Both the position numbers and the translations under genes were made by a program. Positions 34,029-44,605 of a stretch of 64,000 nt of DNA are shown here, piece after piece. Below the pieces are notes generated by a model, which was not told the DNA's origin, searched no databases, and saw nothing but the letters and a program-made list of their open reading frames with translations. The stretch is from assembly GCF_031987975.1 (NCBI RefSeq), contig NZ_DALZYX010000009.1, positions 139,517 to 203,516 on the forward strand, in the 5' to 3' direction. Source of the stretch: Pseudescherichia sp031987975 (lineage in GTDB: Bacteria; Pseudomonadota; Gammaproteobacteria; Enterobacterales; Enterobacteriaceae). Each line of letters starts with the position of its first letter. Position 1 is the stretch's first letter.

Positions 34029-35659
34029 CCCACCCCACCCGTGGCGCGCAGCAGCAGGTCGTTTTGTATCTGAGCGCTAAGCAGCGAGCCGCCGCGGGTA
34101 TCCAGCATGGTTTGACACCAGGCCTGGGCGATGGGCGGTGACGCATAGCGCAGCATCTGCGACCCGGCGGCCAGCAGGTAGAGCTGCTGGGTAATCTCCC
34201 GGGCCTGCGCCTCCTGCGGCCGGTGCATCCGCTGCTGCAGCCGTCGCCAGGCGCGATCGAAATGGCGATCCTGGCCTTTTACCTCACCAAAGATTTCGCT
34301 CAGTAGCTCCATCGCGCCGAGCTGCTTGCCCAGCACCCGCATGACGTCCAGGCACATAATATTGCCCGACCCCTCCCAGATGCTGTTAACCGGCATCTCC
34401 CGGTAGAGGCGCGGCAGCTCGTTATCCTCACAGTAGCCCGTGCCGCCTAGCACCTCCATCGCTTCGGCAACGAAGGGGATCCCCGCCTTGCACACTGCAA
34501 ACTTCGCCACCGGGGTAAACAGGCGCGCCCACAGCGTCTCCTGGACGCTCTCCCGGCTCTCCCACGCCCGCGCCAGGCGGAAAAGAAATGCCGTCTGCCC
34601 CTCTAGCTGCAGCGCCATGCGAGAGAGCACGTCGCGCATCAGGGGCTGATCGACCAGGTGCTTGCCAAACGCCTGCCGCTGATGAGCATGGTAGAGCGCG
34701 ACGGAGAAGGCCCGGCGCATCAGGCCGTGGCTGCCCAGAGCGCAGTCGAGGCGCGTCAGACCGCCCATCTTCAGGATCTGCCGGATGCCGTCTCCCTCCT
34801 CCCCCAGCAGCCAGCCGGTGGCGTCTAAAAACTCCACTTCGCTGCTGGCGTTGGAGCGGTTGCCGAGCTTATCTTTCAGGCGTTCAAGTCGCAGGGCGTT
34901 GCGCGTGCCGTCGGGCAGAAAGCGCGGCACGAAGAAGCAGGAGAGACCACCCTTCGCCTGGGCCAGCACCAGGTGGGCATCGCTCTGCGGCACGGAGAAA
35001 AACCACTTGTGACCCACCAGCCGGTAGGCCTCACCGCTGCCTTTACGCGTCAGCGGCTCTGCCCGGGTGGTGTTGCTGAGCACGTCCGAGCCGCCCTGCT
35101 TCTCCGTCATCCCCATGCCGATCAGTAGGCCGCGCTTCTGCCCGCCTGGGACCAGATGGGCGTCGTAGCGATCGCTCAGCAGTGGTTTGAGCCAGTCCTG
35201 AAAAATCGTGGGTAGCGCCTGCTGGAGCAGCGGCGTGGCGGCAAAGGTCATGGTGATCGGGCAAAGGGTGCCTGCCTCGACCTGGGCATGGAGTACAAAG
35301 CGCGCCGCGCGGGCGACAAAGGATCCGGCGCGGGCCTCCTCTTCCCAGGCGAGGTTGTGAACGCGGTTGGCGCACAGCCCCTGCATCAGCAGATGCCACG
35401 CCGGATGAAAGCGCACGTCGTCAAGCCGCTCGCCGGTGGGATCGTAGCGCAGCAGCTCCGGCGGATTGGCGTTCGCCAGCCGACCCAGCTCCAGCGACTC
35501 CGCCGTGCCAAGCTGCTGCCCAATACTCGCCAGCAGCTCCGCATCCCAGCTGGCCCCTTCCCGGGCAACGGCGTCACGCAGCGAGGCATCAGAAAGAAAA
35601 AGGTTGCTGTTGTTGAGCGGAATAGGCTGATTGAAAACGGTGTGGGTTTGCCAGCGCAT
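34025..35659 (-). CDS. aidB: Acyl-CoA dehydrogenase-like adaptive-response protein AidB
   Basis: A 544-residue flavoprotein (E. coli AidB 541 aa) induced by alkylation stress in E. coli. It has the acyl-CoA dehydrogenase fold with FAD-binding segments (GMGMTEKQGGSDV, HKWFFSVPQSDAHLV) and the extended basic C-terminal domain that binds DNA. It shows weak isovaleryl-CoA dehydrogenase activity. Its 3' end meets the convergent chemoreceptor gene with a 4-bp overlap of stops. In E. coli several yjf genes lie between aidB and rlmB; here only 113 bp separate them. Confidence 0.96.
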   Translation of the reverse strand: MRWQTHTVFNQPIPLNNSNLFLSDASLRDAVAREGASWDAELLASIGQQLGTAESLELGRLANANPPELLRYDPTGERLDDVRFHPAWHLLMQGLCANRVHNLAWEEEARAGSFVARAARFVLHAQVEAGTLCPITMTFAATPLLQQALPTIFQDWLKPLLSDRYDAHLVPGGQKRGLLIGMGMTEKQGGSDVLSNTTRAEPLTRKGSGEAYRLVGHKWFFSVPQSDAHLVLAQAKGGLSCFFVPRFLPDGTRNALRLERLKDKLGNRSNASSEVEFLDATGWLLGEEGDGIRQILKMGGLTRLDCALGSHGLMRRAFSVALYHAHQRQAFGKHLVDQPLMRDVLSRMALQLEGQTAFLFRLARAWESRESVQETLWARLFTPVAKFAVCKAGIPFVAEAMEVLGGTGYCEDNELPRLYREMPVNSIWEGSGNIMCLDVMRVLGKQLGAMELLSEIFGEVKGQDRHFDRAWRRLQQRMHRPQEAQAREITQQLYLLAAGSQMLRYASPPIAQAWCQTMLDTRGGSLLSAQIQNDLLLRATGGVG

Positions 35660-35732
35660 ACTCTCTCCCCCTGTTCAATGGCAGTGCCACTCAGTATGCA
35701 CAGAGAGAAATTTTCGACCGCAGCCGGGGTCA

Positions 35733-35757
35733 CAAAAAACCACCCCATGGGGTGGTT
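35733..35757 (-). terminator. Terminator after rlmB
   Basis: Perfect palindrome AACCACCCCA/TGGGGTGGTT at 35738-35757, followed on the minus strand by TTTTTTG. It lies 16 bases beyond the rlmB stop and in front of aidB. Confidence 0.88.
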
Positions 35758-35772
35758 AAGTAACAGTGAAGC

Positions 35773-36504
35773 TTAACCGCGCTGGCGAACCGCTTCGAAC
35801 AGGCAGATACCCGTTGCGACGGAGACGTTCAGAGAGGAGACGCTGCCCGCCATCGGGATGCTGATCAGCTCATCACAGTGCTCGCGGGTCAGGCGGCGCA
35901 TGCCTTCGCCCTCTGCGCCCATCACCAGCGCCATCGGACCGGTCATTTTGCTCTGGAACAGGGTGTGATCCGCCTCGCCCGCCGTGCCGACGATCCAGAT
36001 GTTCTCTTCCTGTAACAGACGCATGGTACGCGCCAGGTTGGTCACGCGGATCAGCGGCACGTTCTCTGCTGCGCCGCTGGCGACTTTTTTCGCGGTGGCG
36101 TTCAGCTGGGCCGAGCGGTCTTTCGGGACGATCACCGCATGGACGCCAGCGGCGTCGGCGCTGCGCAGGCAGGCCCCAAGGTTATGCGGATCGGTCACGC
36201 CGTCGAGGATCAGGAAGAAAGGACGATCGAGGCTGGCGATCAGATCCGGCAGATCGTTCTCCTGATACTGACGTCCCGGTTTCACCCGTGCAATGATCCC
36301 CTGGTGCACCGCGCCTTCGCTTTTTTCATCCATAAACTGGCGGCTCGCCACCTGGATAGTCACGCCCTGGGCTTCCAGGGCATGGATCAGCGGCATCAGA
36401 CGTTTATCTTCACGTCCTTTCAGAATATAAACGTCCTGAAAACGCTCCGGGGCGCGTTCCAGCAGTGCCTGCACCGCGTGGATGCCATAAATCATTTCAC
36501 TCAT
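35773..36504 (-). CDS. rlmB: 23S rRNA (Gm2251) 2'-O-methyltransferase RlmB
   Basis: A 243-residue SpoU/TrmH-family enzyme, same length as E. coli RlmB, which methylates G2251 in the 23S rRNA P loop. Motif 1 is NLGACLRSADAAG, motif 2 MGAEGEGMRRL and motif 3 SIPMAGSVSSLNVSVATGI, forming the knotted SAM site. The ATG at 36502-36504 gives MSEMIYG as in E. coli. In E. coli rlmB is directly downstream of rnr; here an 11-gene operon lies between them. A TATAAT at 36545-36550 (minus strand) could give it its own promoter. Confidence 0.97.
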   Translation of the reverse strand: MSEMIYGIHAVQALLERAPERFQDVYILKGREDKRLMPLIHALEAQGVTIQVASRQFMDEKSEGAVHQGIIARVKPGRQYQENDLPDLIASLDRPFFLILDGVTDPHNLGACLRSADAAGVHAVIVPKDRSAQLNATAKKVASGAAENVPLIRVTNLARTMRLLQEENIWIVGTAGEADHTLFQSKMTGPMALVMGAEGEGMRRLTREHCDELISIPMAGSVSSLNVSVATGICLFEAVRQRG

Positions 36505-36544
36505 GAAGGGTACTCGGTCGAGGTTAAAAGGGTCTGTCCGGCCC

Positions 36545-36550
36545 ATTATA
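36545..36550 (-). promoter_or_regulatory. Candidate -10 element for rlmB
   Basis: A perfect TATAAT on the minus strand, 40 bases before the rlmB start. No good -35 is found at 16-18 bases, so the promoter is tentative. Confidence 0.35.
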
Positions 36551-36580
36551 CCCCACGACGCCCCCCAGCGTCCCTTCCCG

Positions 36581-37383
<803 letters not shown>

Positions 37384-37387
<4 letters not shown>

Positions 37388-38379
37388 GGATTGACTCCTG
37401 TCTCTTCTGCCCGCCAGCAGCGCACCTGATGCGTGCGGCTGTCGATAGCGCGCAGCGCGGGCGGCTGGCTGCGGCAGGTCTCTGTCGCCAGCGGGCAGCG
37501 ATCGGCAAAGGTACAGCCCACCGGCAGGGCGTTAAGGGGCGGCACGCTGCCGCGGATCTCCGCCAGCCGGGTTTTCGGGGCGCGATCCTGCGACGGTCGC
37601 GCGGCCAGCAGCGCCTGGGTATAGGGGTGACGCGGTCGATGGAACAGCGTGCTGACGTCGCACTCCTCCACTACCTGTCCGGCGTAGAGCACCACCACCC
37701 GCTGGCACAGCTGTGCCACAACGCTGAGATCGTGGGTGATAATCACGATCCCCATCGCCGACTGCTGCTTGATCTCCTCCAGCAGACGCAGAATTTGCGC
37801 CTGGATAGTGGCATCGAGGGCAGTGGTCGGCTCATCGGCAATCAGCAGCGAGGGCGCGCTGGAGATAGCAATGGCGATCATCACCCGCTGGCGCATGCCG
37901 CCGGACAGCTCGTGGGGATAGGCGTTCGCGCAGCGCGCCGGATCGGCGATCCCCACCTGTGCCAGCAGGCTAAGGATCTTCTCGCGCCGCGCGGAACGAT
38001 CCAGTGACGTGTGAAGCTTCAGGCTTTCGTCGATTTGAAAACCAATGGTAAATACCGGGTTCAGGCTGGAGAGCGGATCCTGAAAGATCATCGCCATGTC
38101 GCGGCCGCAGCGCTGGCGTTTCGCCCTCGCTGAGAGCGTGTCCAGCCGCGCGCCGTTGAGGCTCACCTCGCCGTCGGTGCGGCTGGTGCGCGGAGAGAGC
38201 AGCCCCATCAGCGCCTGGGCGGTCACGCTTTTACCGCAGCCGGACTCGCCGATAATGCCCAGCGTCTCCTGCTGATGAAGCGTAAAGGAGACCCCGCGCA
38301 CCGGGGAGACCACGCCCTGCGGCGTGGCAAAGTTGACCCGCAGATTATTCACGCTAAGCAATGGCGGTGGTTTAACCAT
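37384..38379 (-). CDS. Peptide-type ABC importer ATPase (DppD/OppD-like)
   Basis: A 331-residue ABC ATPase: Walker A GESGCGKSV (about 38-46), signature LSGGMRQR, Walker B LLIADEPTTALD, and a C-terminal oligopeptide-transporter domain with three cysteines in the pattern expected for a Fe-S or structural motif of DppD-type subunits (CTFADRCPLATETC). It overlaps both neighbours (4 and 8 bp). Confidence 0.93.
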
Positions 38380-39223
38380 GCTGCTCCCCCTTTTTCAGCA
38401 GGCGCAGCACGCGCCCGGGCAGCGGCCTGAGGCCCGGCTCGGCGCTGTCGCGCAGATCGTCACCCACAATATTCAGGGCCAGAATCAGTAGCACGATGGC
38501 GATGCCCGGGAAGAAGGTCATCCACCATGCCGTGAAGATCACCGCTTTGCCCTCCAGCAGCAGGTTGCCGAGGCTCGGCGTCGGGGCAGGCACGCCGGAG
38601 CCGAGAAAGCTCAGCGCCGCCTCGGTCAGGATGGCCACCGAAAAGACCCACGTCACCTGCACAATCAGCGGGGAGATGACGTTGGGCAGCAGATGCAGCC
38701 AGACGATGCGCCCCGACGTCGCCCCCTGGGCGCGCAGCGCTTCGATAAAGTTTTTCTCTTTCACCACCATTGCCGCGCCGCGGATCACGCGGGCGATGGA
38801 CGGGACGTAGACCAGCGACAGGGCCAGCACCACGTTCGCCACGTTGGGACCAAGCACGCCGACGATGGCAATCGCCAGCAGCAGCGACGGGAAAGCAAAC
38901 AGGCCGTCGCAGACGCGCATCAGGATACGGTCCAGCGGCCGGTACCAGGCGCATAGCAGACCGATAACCATGCCGACAGCCCCGGCAATCAGCGCCACCG
39001 CCGCGCCGACGCTCAGCGAGACGCGCACCGCCAGCGCCACACGCACGAAGAGATCCCGGCCAAAGTTATCCGTACCGAACCAGTGCGCAGCGCTGGGCGC
39101 TTTCAGGCGGCTCAGGGGATCGATGCTGTAGGCATCCCACGGGCTAAACAGGCTGCCGCAGAACGAGAGCAGCACAATAGCGGCCAGCACGCCGCACCAC
39201 AGCAGCAGCTTACGATTCTTCAT
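38372..39223 (-). CDS. Peptide-type ABC importer permease (DppC-like)
   Basis: A 283-residue inner-membrane permease with about six helices. The N-terminus has the DppC hallmark HWFGTDNFGRDLFVR (about 47-61), and the cytoplasmic EAA loop is EALRAQGATSGRIVWLHLLP. It pairs with the DppB-like permease whose gene it overlaps by 4 bp. Confidence 0.93.
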   Translation of the reverse strand: MKNRKLLLWCGVLAAIVLLSFCGSLFSPWDAYSIDPLSRLKAPSAAHWFGTDNFGRDLFVRVALAVRVSLSVGAAVALIAGAVGMVIGLLCAWYRPLDRILMRVCDGLFAFPSLLLAIAIVGVLGPNVANVVLALSLVYVPSIARVIRGAAMVVKEKNFIEALRAQGATSGRIVWLHLLPNVISPLIVQVTWVFSVAILTEAALSFLGSGVPAPTPSLGNLLLEGKAVIFTAWWMTFFPGIAIVLLILALNIVGDDLRDSAEPGLRPLPGRVLRLLKKGEQHG

Positions 39224-40179
39224 GAGCTTTCCCCTCCCTCGACGGACAGACGCGGATCGACCACATAGCTCAGCACGTCCACCGCCAGGTTAATCAGCAC
39301 ATAGCAGACGGTGATCAGCAGCACGACGCCCTGGATCACGGTGAAGTCACGCCGCTCAATGGAGTCGACGATCAGCGAGCCGACGCCGGGAATACCAAAC
39401 ACGCTCTCAATAACGATGGTCCCGGTCACCAGCGAGGCGAAGGACTCGCCGCAGATGGTCAGGATCGGGATCAGGGCGTTCTTCAGGGTATGGCGCAGCA
39501 GCACCGTGCGTTCCGGCACCCCTTTCGCCCGGGCGGTGTTGATGAAGTTCTCCTGCAACACGTCGAGCATCACGGCGCGGGTCATACGGGAGATCAGCGC
39601 CGCAATGCGAAACCCCAGCGCGATGGCGGGCAACGTCAGATACCAGACGTTTTGCAGCCAGTCGTCATTGGTGGAGCGATAGCCCACCACCGGAAACCAG
39701 CGCAGCTGCACGGCGAAAAAGAAGATCAGAAACAGGCCGAGCAGAAAGCCCGGCACCGACATGCCAAAGGTCGCCAGGGCGCGGATCGCCCGATCGGCAA
39801 AGCGTCCGTGCTGCCAGGCGCTGATGACTCCGCTCGCCAGGCCGAGCACCAGCGCAATGGCCTGGGCATAGAGAGCCAGCGCCAGCGTCGGGGCCAGATG
39901 CTGCAAAAACAGCCCGCTAACGCTGGCGTTGAGAAACAGCGAGTGGCCCAGATCGCCAGAGAGCACCGCGCCGAACCAACGAACAAACTGCACCAGCAGC
40001 GGCCTGTCGAGACCCATCTGCTGGCGCAGGGCGGCGATATCCTGCGGGCTGGCGTCGTTGCCAAGGATCACCATCACCGGATCGCCCGGCGCGAGGTGCA
40101 CCAGGCAGAAGACCACCAGCGAGACGACAAACAGCACCGGCAGCAGCGCCATGATCCGGTGAAACAGAAACCACTTCAT
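39220..40179 (-). CDS. Peptide-type ABC importer permease (DppB-like)
   Basis: A 319-residue permease with about six helices. The N-terminal PGDPVMVILGNDASPQDIAALR segment (split around residues 31-52) and the EAA loop NTARAKGVPERTVLLRHTLKNA are characteristic of DppB/NikB/GsiC subunits. It begins 15 bp after the solute-binding-protein gene. Confidence 0.94.
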   Translation of the reverse strand: MKWFLFHRIMALLPVLFVVSLVVFCLVHLAPGDPVMVILGNDASPQDIAALRQQMGLDRPLLVQFVRWFGAVLSGDLGHSLFLNASVSGLFLQHLAPTLALALYAQAIALVLGLASGVISAWQHGRFADRAIRALATFGMSVPGFLLGLFLIFFFAVQLRWFPVVGYRSTNDDWLQNVWYLTLPAIALGFRIAALISRMTRAVMLDVLQENFINTARAKGVPERTVLLRHTLKNALIPILTICGESFASLVTGTIVIESVFGIPGVGSLIVDSIERRDFTVIQGVVLLITVCYVLINLAVDVLSYVVDPRLSVEGGESS

Positions 40180-40194
40180 CGGCTGTTACTCCAT

Positions 40195-41757
40195 TCAGGG
40201 CTGGCTGACGGTGACGTTCCACAGTACCGGACCAATCAGGTCGTGATACCCCTTAACGTTTTTCTTGATGGCAATCGGCTCCGGGGTGGTATGACCCAGC
40301 ACAATTACCGGCAGATACTGCCAGCTCAGCACGTTGAGCTTGTCCACTAACGGCCTGGCCTCTTTCAGTGACGGGGCCTGCTTGATCGCATCCAGCACGC
40401 CGTCAATCTCCGGGCTGTTGCTCAGCCCCGGGAATTTGGCCCGCGAGTCGAGGAACGGATACTGGTGCAGCACCTGACGCATCGAGAACTCCAGCGCGCA
40501 GAGATCGAAGTTTTTCGGATCCTGGCGGCGCTGCAGTACGGTCGGCCAGTCGTAGACGTCGAGGCGCGACTTAACGCCAATCTGCTTGAGCACCTGCTGG
40601 GCGACAATCGCCAGATTGTACAGCTCGGCATACTCTTTGGTGGCGATAATCACCACCTCTTCGCCGTTATAGCCGGAATCCTTCACCAGCTGGCGAGCTT
40701 CGTCGAGCTTATGCTGGTTCCAGAACGGCTTACCCGCGTCGCTGTACCAGTCGACCTGGTTAGGGAAGCCCAGGGAGGGATCCTCCTTGAAGAAGCGCGG
40801 ATCGCTGTAGCCTGCCAGCAGCGTCTGATGAACGTCGAGGGCAAGGTTGAATGCCTGGCGCAGCTTAACGTTGGCAAAGGGCCCCTGCTGCTTGTTGAAG
40901 AGATAGGTGATCAGCGATCCGCCGCTCTCCGGCTGGGCCAGGGAGAGGTCCGGGGCACTGCTCAGGGCGTCGATATTGTCCTTCGGCAGGTTAAAGACGA
41001 TGTCGTACTCACCGGTCATCGCCCCCGCCAGCCGGGTTGACTCATCGGTAATGTAGCGGAACCAGATATCCTTCACGTTGGCCTGCTTCTGCCCGGAGAG
41101 GCCGCTGGCTGACTCGCTGCGGGCGCTATAGCCGTCGTAGCGGGTCAGGCGCAGGTACTCGCCCTGCTTAAACTCCGCCAGCTTATAGGGACCGGTACCG
41201 ATCAGCTCGCTGACCGGTTTTTTGCTGCTGTTCGCTTCGTCGATGAGGCGCTTAGGCATGATCGCCGCGATGTTCTTCACGTCGGCCAGCACGTTAAGCG
41301 TAATTAGCGACGGCTCGGGAAGGACGAGGCGCACGGTCTTATCGTCGACCTTGCTAAAGATCGCGCCGGGGAGGTTAGCTTTCCCCTGGGTGGAGACCGC
41401 CAGCCAGCGGCTCATTGAGGCAACCACGTCATCTGCCGTCAGCGGTTGCCCGTCATGGAAGCGGACCCCGTCCCGCAGCACAAAGGTGTAGGTTTTGCGA
41501 TCGTCGCTCAGGGTGTACGACGCCACCAGGTCCGGCACCGGCTCAAACTTATCGTTGATGGTAAACAGCTCCTCAAAGATGTGGCGATCCACATCCGAGG
41601 TGGCGTTGTTGGTGGTTAAGTAAGGATCCAGCGTACCGGGCCGGTTGCCATAGGCGATATTCAGCGTGGCGCTGCGGTTCACGGCTTCAGCCAGCGCGCT
41701 TCCCCAGGGTAAAGAGGCCGCCAGCAATAGTGCGGCGGCAGAGAACACTTTTTTCAT
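40195..41757 (-). CDS. Periplasmic solute-binding protein, family 5 (peptide type)
   Basis: A 520-residue exported protein: signal peptide 1-23 (cut after ALA) and an SBP_bac_5 fold (GTLDPYLTTNN, DGVRFHDGQPLTADDV, GTGPYKLAEF, LRQAFNLALD). Relatives bind di- and oligopeptides, glutathione, nickel chelates or opine-like compounds, so the ligand cannot be read from family alone. It overlaps the M20 hydrolase gene by 4 bp, which suggests the imported compound is the hydrolase substrate. Confidence 0.93.
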   Translation of the reverse strand: MKKVFSAAALLLAASLPWGSALAEAVNRSATLNIAYGNRPGTLDPYLTTNNATSDVDRHIFEELFTINDKFEPVPDLVASYTLSDDRKTYTFVLRDGVRFHDGQPLTADDVVASMSRWLAVSTQGKANLPGAIFSKVDDKTVRLVLPEPSLITLNVLADVKNIAAIMPKRLIDEANSSKKPVSELIGTGPYKLAEFKQGEYLRLTRYDGYSARSESASGLSGQKQANVKDIWFRYITDESTRLAGAMTGEYDIVFNLPKDNIDALSSAPDLSLAQPESGGSLITYLFNKQQGPFANVKLRQAFNLALDVHQTLLAGYSDPRFFKEDPSLGFPNQVDWYSDAGKPFWNQHKLDEARQLVKDSGYNGEEVVIIATKEYAELYNLAIVAQQVLKQIGVKSRLDVYDWPTVLQRRQDPKNFDLCALEFSMRQVLHQYPFLDSRAKFPGLSNSPEIDGVLDAIKQAPSLKEARPLVDKLNVLSWQYLPVIVLGHTTPEPIAIKKNVKGYHDLIGPVLWNVTVSQP

Positions 41758-42998
41758 TCAGCGGCGGCTCCGGTCAGGGTTCTGTCAGCGTGTGGGGTAG
41801 TTTTACGTCCGGCGAACTCATTTTTTGCCTCTTGCAACAGCGTCGGCTCGGTCAGCAGGCGCAGACCCGCGTTAGCCAGCACCAGCGCGCCGGTGACCAG
41901 CGCTTCGTAGCCCTGCTCGGAATTGGCTGCTTCGCGGAAGGCGACGGTGTGACCGATCAGATCGTCCGGGCCAATCTTGATCGACGGGTGTGCAGTAGGC
42001 ACGGCGTGGCTGATATCGCCTACGTCGGTGGAGCCTTTGCCCTCTTTCTGCCGCAGATCGACCTGCTCACCCACGGCGGTAAACTCTTCGAGGAAGAGGT
42101 TGTTCAGCGTGTGGTTGATATTAAAGTCGCGCGGACCTACCTGGTGCTCGATTCTTACCGTGGTGCCGGTAGCGATGGCAACGCCCTCCGCAATGGCGCG
42201 GAGGCGTGGCTCCAGGGCTTCTACCGCCTCGCGGGTTTCAGCCCGGATGTAGTAGTGCGCGGAGGCGTACTCTGGGATCACGTTCGGGGCCTGGCCGCCG
42301 TTAGTGATGATGCCGTGCACGCGGACACCATCAGGCAGCTGCTGACGCAGCACGCTGATGCCGTTATAGAGCAGCACCAGCGCATCCAGCGCGTTAACCC
42401 CTTTGTGCGGCGAGCTGCCCGCATGGGAAGGCTTGCCGTAGAAGTGGAAATAGAGGTGGTTGTTGGCTAAGAACGGTCCGGTCAGCTGCGTTTTGCCACC
42501 GGGATGGACCATCATCGCCGCATCAACATCCTTCAGGAAACCGTGCTCAACGAAGCGGGCCTTGACGTTGCCGTTTGGCCCACCCTTGCCGCGCAGGCCG
42601 CCCTCTTCGGCAGGGGTGCCTAGCACCACTACTTTCCCGCCGGTCTGATCAAGAGTTTCGCTCAGGGCGATAGCTGCGGCGATGCTGGTCACGCCAATAA
42701 TGTTATGCCCGCAGGCATGGCCGATATCGATCAGGGCATCGTACTCCGCCAGGTAGGCAATAGTCGGGCCTGGTTTGCCGCTCTCTTTCACCGCGTAGAA
42801 TGCCGTTTCGTGTCCGGCCACGTTCGAGGTGACATCGAAACCATTTTTCGCCAGCAGCGTCGTCAGCAGGCCGTTAGCATAGTACTCGTTGTTCCCGGTC
42901 TCCGGGTGGGCATGAATATCTTTCGAGATCGCAATATATTCGTCGCGGTGTTGGTGAATACTCTGTTCCAGCCGGGTTTTTAATTCGCTAATGCTCAT
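41754..42998 (-). CDS. M20-family amidohydrolase/dipeptidase (AbgB/PM20D2-like)
   Basis: A 414-residue cytoplasmic metallopeptidase. Metal-binding elements include LAEYDAL, DIGHACGHN (about 90-98), GTPAEEGGLRGKGG and MMVHPGG. The GHACGHN form is that of AbgB (p-aminobenzoyl-glutamate hydrolase) and PM20D2 dipeptidases, as opposed to GHACGHD of N-acetyl-amino-acid deacetylases. Expected role: cleavage of an amide bond in the compound brought in by the neighbouring peptide-type ABC system. The ATG at 42996-42998 is preferred over the GTG three codons earlier because AAGGTGG then lies at ribosome-binding distance. It is 51 bp after the TauB-like ATPase gene. Confidence 0.9.
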   Translation of the reverse strand: MSISELKTRLEQSIHQHRDEYIAISKDIHAHPETGNNEYYANGLLTTLLAKNGFDVTSNVAGHETAFYAVKESGKPGPTIAYLAEYDALIDIGHACGHNIIGVTSIAAAIALSETLDQTGGKVVVLGTPAEEGGLRGKGGPNGNVKARFVEHGFLKDVDAAMMVHPGGKTQLTGPFLANNHLYFHFYGKPSHAGSSPHKGVNALDALVLLYNGISVLRQQLPDGVRVHGIITNGGQAPNVIPEYASAHYYIRAETREAVEALEPRLRAIAEGVAIATGTTVRIEHQVGPRDFNINHTLNNLFLEEFTAVGEQVDLRQKEGKGSTDVGDISHAVPTAHPSIKIGPDDLIGHTVAFREAANSEQGYEALVTGALVLANAGLRLLTEPTLLQEAKNEFAGRKTTPHADRTLTGAAAE

Positions 42999-43058
42999 TG
43001 CTTCCACCTTGTGTTGATGACAGTCGATTCATTCCCGACACCGGGAACCACGGATTAA

Positions 43059-43835
43059 CTAAAAATGGCGCTTTGCCTCCTGGCGGACGCGGTGCAGAAC
43101 GTGCTGCTTGATCTCGCCATACAGCGGGTGTGCCGCCAGATTTTCAATATCGCGCTCGCGGCCAAACGGCAGGGTTACCTCTTCGACGATTTTCCCCGGC
43201 TTGGCCGACATGATCAGGATGCGGTCGGCGAGGAAGAGCGCCTCCTCCACATCGTGGGTGACGAAGAGCAGCGTGGTCTCGGTAGCCAGCCAGGCGTTGC
43301 GCAGCAGCTCCTGCATCATCAGGCGCGTCTGGGCATCAAGTGCACCAAACGGCTCGTCGAGCAGCAGCACTTCTGGGCCGGGCAGCCAGGCGCGAGCCAG
43401 CGCCACGCGCTGCTTCATACCGCCGGAGAGCTGCCAGGGAGCGTGGTTCTCGAACCCCCTTAGTCCAACGCGTGCCAGCCACTCCCGCGCCTGAGCGTTG
43501 ACCTCGTCGCGGTTATGCTTATTAAGGCGCGGGCCAAAGGTGACGTTATCCAGCACCGACAGCCACGGAAACAGGTTCGGTTGCTGGAAGATCATTCCCC
43601 GCGACGGGCCGGGCTGGCGCACCGGTTCCCCGCCACAGAGCACGCGCCCGCTGTCGGGCTGGTTAAAGCCTGCCACCAGGTTAAGGATGGTGGATTTGCC
43701 GCAGCCCGACGGCCCCAGCAGCACCACAAACTCCCCCTTCTGCAGGGCAAGGGAGATATCGTCCAGTACGGTAAAAGGGTGCGGTTTTGCCGCAAACTGG
43801 AGAGAGACGTTCTCCAGCGCAATCTGTACAGCCAT
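43059..43835 (-). CDS. TauB/SsuB-like ABC importer ATPase
   Basis: A 258-residue ABC ATPase of the nitrate/sulfonate/taurine class: Walker A GPSGCGKST (about 41-49), signature LSGGMKQR, Walker B VLLLDEPFGALD. The Q-loop region MIFQQPNLFPWLSV is typical of TauB/SsuB. Its ATG shares one base with the stop of the permease gene (TAATG), so the two are translationally coupled. An upstream in-frame start would overlap the permease further and is not preferred. Confidence 0.93.
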   Translation of the reverse strand: MAVQIALENVSLQFAAKPHPFTVLDDISLALQKGEFVVLLGPSGCGKSTILNLVAGFNQPDSGRVLCGGEPVRQPGPSRGMIFQQPNLFPWLSVLDNVTFGPRLNKHNRDEVNAQAREWLARVGLRGFENHAPWQLSGGMKQRVALARAWLPGPEVLLLDEPFGALDAQTRLMMQELLRNAWLATETTLLFVTHDVEEALFLADRILIMSAKPGKIVEEVTLPFGRERDIENLAAHPLYGEIKQHVLHRVRQEAKRHF

Positions 43836-44605
43836 TATTCTTTCCCCGCCCAAGGCACAAACAGGCGTTGCAGGCCTAAAAGAAGGAGATCCAGCAGATA
43901 GCCAATCCCGCCGAGCAACAGAATGCCCAGCATCACAATATCGGTGCGCAGGTAGGAGCTGGCGTTGATCACCATCCAGCCGAGACCTGAGCTGGCGGCC
44001 ACCATCTCCGCCGCGATGAGCGAGGTCCAGCCGATGCCAATCGACAGCCTGACGGTGGTAAACAGCTCCGGTAGCGCGTCCGGCAGCACCACGCGCAGAA
44101 AGATCTGCCTCTTAGTTGCGCCCAGCGTCTGGGCGACGCGGATGCGTGACCGGCCGATGCGCTCAACCGCCGCGCTGGCCCCCACCACCACGCTCAGGAA
44201 GGTAGCGATGAAGATCAGGAAGAACTTTGAGGCTTCACCGATGCCAAGCCATACCACCGCCAGCGGGATCAGGGCAATCTTCGGCAGCGGGCGCAGGAAC
44301 TGAACGAAGGGGTTCAGCACCGCCGACAGGCCGTTGGAGAGACCCATCAGCAGCCCGAGCGGGATACCAATCACAATCGCCACGGCGAAGGCGCTCAGCG
44401 CCCTGGCCAGGCTCACCATCACGTGCTCCCAGAGCGGCACCTGACGGTAGCCGTCCGCCAGCAGCTCTTCCGTGGTTAAACCGATATCGGTTAACGACGG
44501 CAGCAGAAGCGGATCCACCCACTGCCGGGTGGCCGCCACCTGCCAAATCACAAAAAAGATCGCCACCGATGCAACGCTGATGGCGATGTGCTGACTCAAT
44601 CTCAT
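43835..44605 (-). CDS. TauC/SsuC-like ABC importer permease
   Basis: A 256-residue permease with about six helices. The EAA-type loop RIRVAQTLGATKRQIFLRVVLPDALPELFTTVRLSIG is that of TauC/SsuC/NrtB proteins (quoted only by its position, about 145-180, with key residues EAA-like GATKRQ and LPDALP). It overlaps the binding-protein gene by 4 bp. Confidence 0.93.
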   Translation of the reverse strand: MRLSQHIAISVASVAIFFVIWQVAATRQWVDPLLLPSLTDIGLTTEELLADGYRQVPLWEHVMVSLARALSAFAVAIVIGIPLGLLMGLSNGLSAVLNPFVQFLRPLPKIALIPLAVVWLGIGEASKFFLIFIATFLSVVVGASAAVERIGRSRIRVAQTLGATKRQIFLRVVLPDALPELFTTVRLSIGIGWTSLIAAEMVAASSGLGWMVINASSYLRTDIVMLGILLLGGIGYLLDLLLLGLQRLFVPWAGKE